Assembly (NCBI GenBank): GCA_030612785.1
Contig: JAUWNF010000309.1
Location: forward strand, 1-5,034
Reading direction: 5' to 3'
DNA: 5,034 bases
DNA from: Phycisphaerales bacterium
GTDB lineage: Bacteria; Planctomycetota; Phycisphaerae; UBA1845
The notes under the pieces: generated by a model
Database searches by the model: none
What the model saw: the letters and a program-made list of their open reading frames with translations, nothing else
Told to the model about the DNA's origin: nothing
In this document: positions 1 through 5,034 of the stretch, piece after piece
Layout: the number at the start of each line of letters is the position of its first letter
Position numbering within the stretch: the first letter of the stretch is position 1
Program-made: the position numbers and the translations under genes

Positions 1-1225
1 CCAACCCGCCGACGAGCCCGGCGAGCATTCTGCACCAGATGCCGTACCACCTAACGCCCGCTTCGGCGAGGGTGTCGGTGCCCAGTAACCCCCAACAAAC
101 CACCCCGGCGAAGATGGCGATCAAGGCGCTACTGCCCCAAATGCCTCTATTGAGGGCCTTCATCAACACGGTCATGGTGGCCTTCTCTTCGCTCTTGACC
201 ATGTAGATGCCCACGATCGAGAGAATAATGCCTACTCCAGCCAAAACCATCGGAGCTGCCAGGAAGCGGATCGCGGCATTGGCGCCGTCGGGGGTGATTT
301 CCGACCCGAACAGGGCCGCCGCCGCGGCTACGCCCAACGCTCCCGTCGCCAAAATGGACCCGCAATATGATTCGTACAGGTCGGCCCCCATCCCCGCGAC
401 GTCGCCCACGTTGTCGCCCACGTTGTCCGCGAGGGTGGCCGGGTGCCGCGGGTCGTCCTCGGGAATCCCCGCCTCGACCTTGCCTACCAGGTCGGCCCCG
501 CCGTCAGCGGCTTTGGTGAAGCTTCCGCCGCCCACGCGGGCGAACAGCGCTTGCGTGGAGGCGCCCATGCCGAAGGTCAGCATGATGACCGTGATGGTGG
601 AGAGGTGCAGTTCGGTGGCGTGGTACAGGATCAGGAACCAGCCGGTAATGTCGATAAGGGCAAAGCCGGTGACCACCAAGCCCATCACCGCACCGGCGCG
701 AAACGCTACCACCAAGCCCCGGTTCAGACTCTCGCGGGCGCCGGCGGCGGTTCGATTGCTGGCCAGGGTGGCGGTCCGCATGCCCAAGTATCCGCATAGG
801 CCGCTGAAGAACCCGCCGGTCAAGAACGCGAACGGCACGATCCCATTCTGCACCTTCAGCTTAAACGCCATAAAGGCCAGGATGCACGCCAGCACGATGA
901 ACACGACGGCCACGACGCTGTACTGGCGCCTGAGGTAGGCCATCGCCCCGTCGCGCACGTGCCCGGCGATCTCGATCATCTCGGGGTCGCCCTCATCGGC
1001 GCGCTTCACCTCACCGTAGAACTTGGACGCGAAGACCAGGGCGATGATTGCCCCGATCGGCGCAATCCACCAGATGCCGGGGATGTTCGGTCTGGTAATC
1101 TCTGCGTCGGTCGCGGTGACCACACCGGCAGCTTCCTGGGCCCACGCCTCGCCAACCCCCACCGCGCCGAGGATCACGACGGCCAACAACAACAAACCGA
1201 GTTTCTGGACGAATGAACCTGACAA
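1..1225 (-). CDS. hppA: Membrane-bound ion-translocating pyrophosphatase, N-terminal 408 codons (C-terminus off the window)
   Basis: An integral membrane pump that hydrolyses cytoplasmic pyrophosphate and moves H+ and/or Na+ across the membrane. The minus-strand translation stays open from a TTG codon to the window edge and shows the family hallmarks. After the N-terminus, the first membrane segment (IPGIWWIAPIGAIIALVF) is followed by the KRADEG and RDGAMAYLRRQY region typical of the family. The substrate-binding loop DGGADLVGKVE is at residues 241-251 and the DNVGDNVGD motif at 267-275. Next comes GMGADLYESYCGSI with Glu285, then further hydrophobic helices. Family members run about 650-800 residues, so roughly the last 300, including the second half of the active site and the A/K residue that reports K+ dependence, are missing. 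Residues 2-33 before the first canonical helix look like a signal-peptide-style extension (LGLLLLAVVILGAV, then AWAQ). The TTG start is chosen because AAGGAG lies 8 nt upstream and no ATG precedes it in frame. The family call is firm. The Na+-pump assignment is inference from Glu285 and the YESY context. Confidence 0.96.
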   Translation of the reverse strand, partial: MSGSFVQKLGLLLLAVVILGAVGVGEAWAQEAAGVVTATDAEITRPNIPGIWWIAPIGAIIALVFASKFYGEVKRADEGDPEMIEIAGHVRDGAMAYLRRQYSVVAVVFIVLACILAFMAFKLKVQNGIVPFAFLTGGFFSGLCGYLGMRTATLASNRTAAGARESLNRGLVVAFRAGAVMGLVVTGFALIDITGWFLILYHATELHLSTITVIMLTFGMGASTQALFARVGGGSFTKAADGGADLVGKVEAGIPEDDPRHPATLADNVGDNVGDVAGMGADLYESYCGSILATGALGVAAAAALFGSEITPDGANAAIRFLAAPMVLAGVGIILSIVGIYMVKSEEKATMTVLMKALNRGIWGSSALIAIFAGVVCWGLLGTDTLAEAGVRWYGIWCRMLAGLVGGL

Positions 1226-1233
1226 TGCGCAAT

Positions 1234-1239
1234 CTCCTT
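1234..1239 (-). promoter_or_regulatory. Ribosome binding site that sets the TTG start of hppA
   Basis: On the minus strand AAGGAG sits 8 nt before the TTG at 1225-1223. It decides the start, since no in-frame ATG occurs nearby upstream and the next in-frame ATG lies far inside the protein. A second TTG at 1232 is in another frame and too close to this site. Confidence 0.75.
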
Positions 1240-1621
1240 GCTTAGTAAATGAGAATGCCGACCGATCACCCCGAGCGGGAGGCATGATTTGCAAGGCTGT
1301 AACCACCGTGCATTAAAGAGGTTAAGAGCCGATGGCACCCTACGCGCCTGGTGCCGAAGCGGCGGGGATGATAGCAGATCGAAGCCACAAGTCTACCCCC
1401 CTTGCGAGCGGCGGACCTACGGCGGACTTGGAGTTCCGCCTAACCCGGGAGGCGGAGACGCGGTCTGTTTACGCGATGGCGCTGCCCGAAGGGCGCGGCG
1501 GCCGCCGAGGTCTGCGGGGGCGGCGAATATCCCGCGCTGGTTTGCGTGAACCCGAGGCTGCGGGTACCTTAGCTTGCGTCCTACGGACCGATTGAGTTTT
1601 GAGGCTCACTCCCGCGAATAC

Positions 1622-1626
1622 AGGAG
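1622..1626 (+). promoter_or_regulatory. Ribosome binding site of the exported FlgT/LPP20-like gene
   Basis: AGGAG lies 9 nt before the ATG at 1636, a normal spacing. It supports that ATG, which also places a clean signal peptide at the very N-terminus. Confidence 0.75.
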
Positions 1627-1635
1627 ACTGAAACC

Positions 1636-2799
1636 ATGAGAATTTGGTCGAAGCTGTTGGTCTGTGTATTTTGCCTGTCGATCGTTACGCCGGTGGCGGC
1701 GCAGATGCACCGCCGAGTCACCGTCACCGGCAAGGCCGCCGGCACCGACGTCAAAGCCTCCGACGAAGCCAAGATGGACGCCAAACGCAACGCCGTCGAG
1801 CAGGCGGCCGGCGTGTTCATCAACGCTATGAGCGAGACGGAAAACTTCCAGTTGGTCAAAGACCGGATACTGGGCCAGGCCGGTGGGTACCTCAAAGAGT
1901 ACACGGTTGACAAGGAGTGGACCGCGGACGGGATCAGCTACTGCGAGATCACCGCGGTCGTGTCCGTGGCCAAGTTCGAGCGCGATTGGGCCGAGTTCGC
2001 CCACGCCAAAGAGGACGAAGGCAACCCGCGCATGGTCGTGGTCATCATCGAGGACAACGACGTGGACGACCTCAAGGATCCGGTGCTCAACGGCATTTGC
2101 CAGTCCAAGCTCGAGAATTTCTTCCTATCCAAAGACATCCAGCTAATGGATAAGGGTGTCTCGGAAAGGGTTCGCGAGCGCGATCTGACCCAGGCGGCAT
2201 TGAACAACGACGTCACCAAGCTGGCCGCCATCGCCGCGGAATTCAAAGCCGACATTTTGGTTTACGGCCGGGCCGAGGCCAAACGTGGCGGCGCGGTCAA
2301 CATCGGCGGGCGGAACACGTATCGTTGGGACATCACCTTGAACGTGCGGGCGGTGCAGGCCGATTCCGCCGCCATGCTCAGCTCCAACACCTACCGCCCC
2401 CAAAAGCCCTACATGACCACCTCGGCCGCCGCCGGAGACGCGGCTTTTGCTACGTTGGCGGATGATGTCGGCGCCCAGGTTTTGATGGACATTCTCAAAG
2501 CGTGGAAATCGCGCTCCGGGCATCGCCGCATCCTGCAAACGAGCTTCAGCCCGGTCACGCGCAAGCAGGCCAAAGCGATCATGGCCGCCTTGGCCGATCA
2601 TCGCGGTGTCGTTCGAGGCCAGGAAGGCGTGAAGCTGCGCAACTTGACTCAGGGCGTCGCCAATCTGGAAATCGACTGGAAGTTCAATCTTGACCTCCTG
2701 GCGGACACCATCGAGGACCTCGAGGTCGAGGGCATGAGCTTCGAGATCGTCGAACAGACCGGGAACCGCCTCGACGTGACAGTGATCGCTACCGGGTGA
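1636..2799 (+). CDS. Exported protein with LPP20/FlgT N-terminal-like and TolB/FlgT-middle-like domains (387 aa)
   Basis: Residues 1-22 form a Sec signal peptide: Arg2/Lys6, a hydrophobic core LLVCVFCLSIV, then TPVAA with likely cleavage before Gln23. No lipobox is positioned for lipidation, so a soluble periplasmic protein is likely. Residues about 27-112 have the pattern of the LPP20/FlgT N-terminal domain: VTVTGKAAG, a long alanine-rich helix (DEAKMDAKRNAVEQAAGV), then GGYLKEYTVDKEW and an alternating strand ITAVVSVAKF. Residues about 128-300 start with a strand RMVVVIIED, have a helix ending before FLSKDIQLMDK, and include ADILVYGRAEA (205-215). This is the arrangement of TolB-fold or FlgT middle domains that bind partners in envelope complexes. 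The last 85 residues (SPVTRKQAKAIMAAL to LDVTVIATG) look like a small alpha/beta domain. FlgT itself builds the H-ring of Na+-driven flagella, but these domains occur widely outside flagella and no flagellar gene is nearby. The fold assignment is by pattern only and the biological role is unknown. Confidence 0.85.
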   Translation: MRIWSKLLVCVFCLSIVTPVAAQMHRRVTVTGKAAGTDVKASDEAKMDAKRNAVEQAAGVFINAMSETENFQLVKDRILGQAGGYLKEYTVDKEWTADGISYCEITAVVSVAKFERDWAEFAHAKEDEGNPRMVVVIIEDNDVDDLKDPVLNGICQSKLENFFLSKDIQLMDKGVSERVRERDLTQAALNNDVTKLAAIAAEFKADILVYGRAEAKRGGAVNIGGRNTYRWDITLNVRAVQADSAAMLSSNTYRPQKPYMTTSAAAGDAAFATLADDVGAQVLMDILKAWKSRSGHRRILQTSFSPVTRKQAKAIMAALADHRGVVRGQEGVKLRNLTQGVANLEIDWKFNLDLLADTIEDLEVEGMSFEIVEQTGNRLDVTVIATG

Positions 2800-2802
2800 A
2801 CC

Positions 2803-2818
2803 GAGACGCGAGCGTCTC
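2803..2818 (+). terminator. Stem-loop 3 nt after the stop codon, possible transcription terminator
   Basis: GAGACG and CGTCTC form a perfect 6-bp stem around a CGAG tetraloop, directly behind the TGA of the exported-protein gene. The position fits a terminator or a 3'-end stabiliser. There is no U-run after the stem, so it is not a classical intrinsic terminator. Confidence 0.45.
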
Positions 2819-2858
2819 CGCCGGCGTATGGTCACGGAGGCGGGTCGTGGAATCTACA

Positions 2859-2976
2859 AGAGGGGGAAAGAAAGGGGACATCACTGATTTTTGTCGCCTT
2901 CCCTGCCAACAGTCTACTCCCTGCGCGGGACCATCGATCGCCAAGAATCAGTGATGTCCCTTTTCTTTCTCCTTTT
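2859..2976. repeat. Long inverted repeat (38-nt arms, 42-nt loop), REPIN/MITE-like element
   Basis: The left arm 2859-2896 pairs with the right arm 2939-2976. The core GGGACATCACTGATT (2875-2889) is a perfect 15-bp match to 2946-2960. Over all 38 positions 32 are Watson-Crick. Five of the other six (2860, 2862, 2865, 2874, 2890 against 2975, 2973, 2970, 2961, 2945) are G-T on the plus strand and only 2894/2941 is a true mismatch. The outer part of the left arm is purine-rich and the right arm pyrimidine-rich. Two inverted copies of a short GGGGACA-type sequence around a small loop is the layout of REPIN elements, which are mobilised in trans by Y1-type (RAYT) transposases. No such transposase is in the window, and copy number cannot be seen here. 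Confidence 0.75.
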
Positions 2977-2982
2977 CTTTCT
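2959..2982 (+). repeat. Perfect 12-bp tandem duplication in the right arm of the hairpin
   Basis: CCTTTTCTTTCT occurs twice in direct succession (2959-2970 and 2971-2982). The left arm has only one degenerate counterpart, so the second copy probably arose by slippage after the inverted repeat formed, or the left arm lost one. Confidence 0.8.
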
Positions 2983-3056
2983 CGCCGGCCTCCCGGGTTA
3001 TTCCGACAGCCTGGTAAGGGAGCGTAGGAAGAACGGATACAGGGGAAAGGGAATCC

Positions 3057-3082
3057 GAGCCCCGAGCGCAAGCGAGTGGGCC
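3057..3082. repeat. Candidate interspersed GC-rich repeat (CCCGAGCGCAAGCGAGTGGG core)
   Basis: The 20-nt core at 3061-3080 contains a mirror-like GAGCG-CAA-GCGAG and, on the minus strand, translates as PLACARGSD. That short peptide recurs as spurious translation in high-copy intergenic repeats of several environmental bacteria, as I recall it. Only one copy lies in the window, so repeat status rests on recognition and not on a count. Confidence 0.35.
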
Positions 3083-3144
3083 AGAACAACGGCAGAAAGG
3101 AACAAGCCGACAATGGATAACCAAGAACCATTCGCTCCGCCCAC

Positions 3145-3158
3145 TTTTCCATTTTCCA
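3145..3158 (+). repeat. Tandem TTTTCCA heptamer, two copies
   Basis: TTTTCCA is repeated directly at 3145-3151 and 3152-3158 and continues as a degenerate TTTCCC. This short pyrimidine-rich run lies just before the methyltransferase start. It is too small to assign a role. Confidence 0.6.
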
Positions 3159-3181
3159 TTTCCCTCCGTGACCGGTGACCT

Positions 3182-3886
3182 ATGGCTAATCGCATCGACC
3201 TCGATACCCGCGCCGGTTACGACCGCTGGTCGGAGGTTTACGACGACGAACTCAACCCGCTGGTTGCGCTGGAGGAACCGGTGGTGCGAGCTTGGCTCGC
3301 GGAGCCGGTGGGGCTGCGCGTGTCCGACGTGGGCTGCGGGACCGGGCGGCATAGCCTGTGGCTGGCCGACGCGGGAGCCCAGGTGGACGCCTATGACCCG
3401 TCACCCGGTATGATGGCTCGGGCTCGGGCGAAGCTCAGCTCTCGCGGCGTGCGGCTGCACGAACATGCCCTACCGGAGCCGATCCCCGCGGCTGATGGCA
3501 CGTACGACGTCACCCTGCTAGCACTGGTGGCCGATCACTTGGCCGACCTGAACAGCGCGTTTCGCGAGCTGTCGCGGGTCACCCGTTCTGAGGGGCAGGT
3601 AGTCTTTACCGTGCTTCACCCGGCAATGAACCTGCTGGGCCTGACCGCCCGCTTCGCCGATCCCGAAACTGGACAGGAGGTGCGGGTGGAAGCCTACGAA
3701 CATACTTACGCCGATTACGTGACGGCCGTGTTGCGGTCGGGCCTGCTCATCGAGGAGATCGTGGAGCGTAAGGCCGACGAAGCCCTGGTCGCCAAGGCCC
3801 CCCGCGCCGAAAAATACCTCGGCTGGCCACTGTTGCTGGCGATGAAGTTAAGAAAGGACGCGGAGACAGAGCGACAGAGGGGCTGA
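3182..3886 (+). CDS. Class I SAM-dependent methyltransferase (234 aa), substrate unknown
   Basis: Transfers a methyl group from S-adenosylmethionine to an unidentified substrate, presumably in the cytosol. The Rossmann-type motif I is VSDVGCGTG (47-55). It is followed by an acidic residue at the end of strand 2 (Asp72 in DAYDPS), which should bind the SAM ribose. Motif II/III-like stretches are YDVTLLALVADHL (108-120) and SEGQVVFTVLHP (136-147). This order and the length fit the Methyltransf_11/UbiE-like group. A substrate-side insertion is suggested around residues 148-180 (Tyr176, Asp178, Tyr179). The ATG is chosen because an in-frame TGA lies at 3176-3178, two codons upstream. The ribosome binding site is poor: GGTGA at 3174-3178 is only 3 nt from the ATG. 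The first 30 residues (YDRWSEVYDDELNPL) resemble the usual helix before motif I, so the start is probably right. No signal peptide or membrane segment is evident. Confidence 0.9.
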   Translation: MANRIDLDTRAGYDRWSEVYDDELNPLVALEEPVVRAWLAEPVGLRVSDVGCGTGRHSLWLADAGAQVDAYDPSPGMMARARAKLSSRGVRLHEHALPEPIPAADGTYDVTLLALVADHLADLNSAFRELSRVTRSEGQVVFTVLHPAMNLLGLTARFADPETGQEVRVEAYEHTYADYVTAVLRSGLLIEEIVERKADEALVAKAPRAEKYLGWPLLLAMKLRKDAETERQRG

Positions 3887-3898
3887 AGAGGAGGAGCG

Positions 3899-3952
3899 AT
3901 GTACCTCGTCCAACACACCCTCAGACAGCATTGGACGGGACACGACGGATAG
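3899..3952 (+). pseudogene. 17-codon frame with strong RBS, likely truncated start of a SixA-like histidine phosphatase
   Basis: GGAGG (3890-3894) stands 4 nt before an ATG whose frame reads MYLVQHTLRQHWTGHDG and then TAG. The gap of 12 nt after the methyltransferase stop suggests cotranscription. MYLVQH matches the very start of SixA-type phosphohistidine phosphatases, where the pattern YLVQHG(E/I)A carries the catalytic histidine (here His6). After residue 7 the resemblance ends and no other SixA motif is visible in any frame downstream. The simplest reading is a gene whose body was lost or replaced. A genuine small peptide or chance similarity over six residues remain possible. Confidence 0.4.
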
Positions 3953-3965
3953 GTGTTGCGTCAAA

Positions 3966-3979
3966 TCGCCTCACGGCGA
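3966..3979. other. Small stem-loop in the gap before the last gene
   Basis: TCGCC (3966-3970) and GGCGA (3975-3979) form a 5-bp stem with a TCAC loop, 14 nt past the stop of the 17-codon frame. No U-run follows. The rest of 3953-4075 shows no gene. An AAGGAG at 4008-4013 is not followed by a usable start codon at the right distance. Confidence 0.35.
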
Positions 3980-4075
3980 GCAGGGGCACGATAGTTTGTC
4001 TTCACGCAAGGAGCGGTACACCCTAGAACACCGAACGACTTCCGTTTGGGGACGCTTTCGCATGCGGGATCCAAG

Positions 4076-5034
4076 ATGCACGAAGTTCCTATGACACTGC
4101 CGAAACTCGATACTCATGGCGTGCTGTTTCACGTTGCGACCCTTGGGGATAGCATCCCGGGAGGACCACCAGGAATCTGGATCAGCAACGCGTTCGTCAA
4201 GCAGAATCCCGAATTGCGCAGGGAGGAGCGAAACGGTGTGACGTTCCGATTCATGGCTATTGATCCACTGCTGGGCGTCTCCTCAAGAGCACCGATTTGT
4301 CTGCTGTGCAAAGTCACCTCGCAATCACTGCCTGGGGATAAGGAAAGCGGCAATGCATGTCCCATCCAACTGTACGCCGACTGGAGCCAGGAGCCCGAGC
4401 GTGTTTCCGACGTTCTTGAGAGTGCTATCGACACTAGGGAAGATTCTAGTGAAGTCACGGAGATTGCCCACGAACTGTTGCGGGGCGGCTATGAGCTGTC
4501 CTGCGCCTTCATCAACATCTTGCGGCGGCGATTCGACCAGTACTGGCTTCGCTCCCCAACCGACCTGTTCATATGGTCAAACGTGTTATATTTCTCGCGC
4601 CCCCGACAGAAATGGTTCTCCATCCTGGCTGGTAAGGATTTCGCACCGAAGCTGGTGGGGGCCGAATGGAACGCTGGAACCGACAGAACACACCGACCAT
4701 TCGCTCTCGACAGGATTCTCGGGCAGAATGACGTCGCTGAGATGGCGATAGCACAGCCAGAACCGGACCCTTCATTTGCTGACGAGATGGTTGCAACGGC
4801 ATTGATCGAGCTAAGGGAGAATCGCGTTCGATCCGCGGTCCTACATGTGTGCATCGGCCTTGAGTCGCAGGCAAAGGTCGGATTGAGACTGCTGCTGGAG
4901 CGGCGCCTTAAGGGACTGGCGAGAGGCAACCTTCTTGAAGCAATAGCAAAAGAAGTCAATACGGTGACCCTCGCGAGGGTTGTGCTCTCAGAGACCGAAG
5001 GCGAGGTGGGGAGCCAGGAGATTGCCTGGTCAAT
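4076..5034 (+). CDS. Uncharacterised protein, N-terminal 319 codons (C-terminus off the window)
   Basis: I do not recognise this protein. The frame is open from 3995 to the window end. ATG 4076 is preferred because of a weak GGGA 7 nt upstream; TTG 4046 and ATG 4091 are alternatives. There is no signal peptide or membrane segment. The N-terminal part is mixed alpha/beta and rather strand-rich (GVLFHVAT, GIWISNAF, GVTFRFMAID) with a CxxC at Cys75/Cys78. An acidic helical stretch follows at about 105-140 (SDVLESAIDTREDSSEV). A region with many Trp/Phe residues lies at about 155-190. Residues 236-290 are predicted helical (ALIELRENRVRSAVLHVC, then GLESQAKVGLRLLLERRL). They resemble, loosely, HEPN-like helical bundles in which an R-x-A-V-L helix and a conserved LE pair recur, but the RxxxxH motif of HEPN RNases is not seen. 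Its GC content is lower than the neighbours, and AGG, AGA, CTA, ATA and TTA codons are present, suggesting acquisition by transfer. Confidence 0.75.
   Translation, partial: MHEVPMTLPKLDTHGVLFHVATLGDSIPGGPPGIWISNAFVKQNPELRREERNGVTFRFMAIDPLLGVSSRAPICLLCKVTSQSLPGDKESGNACPIQLYADWSQEPERVSDVLESAIDTREDSSEVTEIAHELLRGGYELSCAFINILRRRFDQYWLRSPTDLFIWSNVLYFSRPRQKWFSILAGKDFAPKLVGAEWNAGTDRTHRPFALDRILGQNDVAEMAIAQPEPDPSFADEMVATALIELRENRVRSAVLHVCIGLESQAKVGLRLLLERRLKGLARGNLLEAIAKEVNTVTLARVVLSETEGEVGSQEIAWS

Larger units (their letters stand above)
1226..1635. other. Divergent intergenic region of about 410 bp, no gene recognised
   Basis: This gap separates the two divergently transcribed genes and must carry both promoters. 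Short open frames run through 1289-1595, but their translations are Arg/Gly/Pro-rich, resemble nothing I know and have no convincing ribosome binding site. I see a 6-bp stem-loop (GGCGGA 1421-1426 with TCCGCC 1435-1440, 8-nt loop) and a perfect 12-bp palindrome CGGCGGCCGCCG at 1496-1507. For the rightward gene a weak candidate promoter is TTGCGT at 1541-1546 with TACCTT 17 nt further on. For hppA the minus-strand hexamer TTTAAT (complement of 1312-1317) resembles a -10 box but lacks a good -35. None of these promoter matches is strong, and no riboswitch fold was recognised. Confidence 0.5.
2830..3173. repeat. 11-bp perfect inverted repeat enclosing the repeat-rich intergenic segment
   Basis: GGTCACGGAGG at 2830-2840 is exactly the reverse complement of CCTCCGTGACC at 3163-3173. 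The pair encloses 344 bp that contain the long hairpin and all the smaller repeats between the two genes. It could be the terminal inverted repeat of a small non-autonomous element, but the match does not extend beyond 11 bp and I see no clear flanking target duplication. A chance match is possible. Confidence 0.3.

Noticed and set aside
207..938. 243-codon plus-strand open frame
   Set aside because: It lies antisense to the clearly coding hppA frame and its translation is Pro/Ala/Thr-rich low complexity, as expected for a shadow of a GC-rich gene.
1289..1595. Two overlapping plus-strand frames in the hppA upstream gap
   Set aside because: There is no credible ribosome binding site, the composition is biased and no family resemblance is seen; non-coding is the simpler reading.
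2143..2835. 230-codon minus-strand open frame
   Set aside because: It is antisense to the exported-protein gene, whose signal peptide, RBS and domain patterns are convincing; the reverse product is His/Arg/Gly-rich with no recognisable motif.
2859..2982. Long hairpin as an ordinary intrinsic terminator
   Set aside because: The stem is far longer than usual, the loop is 42 nt and the following tract is mixed C/T, not a U-run. Some termination effect cannot be excluded.
2840..3180. CRISPR array
   Set aside because: The repeats are inverted or short tandem ones without regular spacers, and no cas gene is present.
2891..3352. Open frames on both strands through the repeat-rich spacer
   Set aside because: They read across the inverted repeat and the tandem repeats, and the minus-strand one also overlaps the methyltransferase start; the peptides mirror repeat sequence.
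4260..4959. Alternative frames on both strands within the last gene
   Set aside because: The frame from 4076 is open to the window end without interruption and has protein-like composition; the alternatives are shorter, Ser/Arg-rich and lack start signals.

Overview
This is a GC-rich bacterial window. By eye the three left-hand genes are about 60-70% GC, while the right-hand 1 kb is clearly lower. It holds four substantial genes, two of them cut by the window edges, plus a repeat-rich intergenic stretch. No rRNA, tRNA, transposase or CRISPR array is visible. The host cannot be named from this sequence. A large environmental Gram-negative such as a planctomycete or deltaproteobacterial-type organism would fit the K+-dependent-type pyrophosphatase, the secreted FlgT/LPP20-like protein and the short palindromic repeats, but this is an impression and not a classification.

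Layout. Positions 1-1225 on the minus strand carry the N-terminal 408 codons of a membrane-bound, ion-pumping pyrophosphatase (hppA) that starts at a TTG codon. A non-coding gap of about 410 bp separates it from a divergent plus-strand gene (1636-2799). That gene encodes an exported protein with an N-terminal LPP20/FlgT-like domain and a TolB/FlgT-middle-like domain. Its stop codon is followed at once by a perfect stem-loop.

Positions 2800-3181 form a mosaic of repeats. The main one is a 118-bp inverted repeat with 38-nt arms (2859-2896 and 2939-2976). The others are a 12-bp tandem duplication, a heptamer tandem repeat, a GC-rich interspersed-type repeat and an 11-bp inverted repeat enclosing most of the region. 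A class I SAM-dependent methyltransferase follows (3182-3886). Thirteen bases after it is a strongly ribosome-bound but tiny reading frame (3899-3952) whose first residues look like the start of a SixA-type histidine phosphatase.

From about 3920 the composition changes. An unrecognised lower-GC gene (4076 to the window end) begins, with codons that are rare in the neighbouring genes.

How the genes relate. The pyrophosphatase would use cytoplasmic pyrophosphate to energise the membrane. The exported protein is probably periplasmic and has no demonstrable functional link to it. The methyltransferase and the SixA-like stub look like a former operon that was interrupted where the foreign-looking right-hand segment starts. 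The items most worth a second look are the long hairpin, whose non-Watson-Crick positions are almost all G-T on one strand, the truncated phosphatase at the composition boundary, and the unknown gene beyond it.
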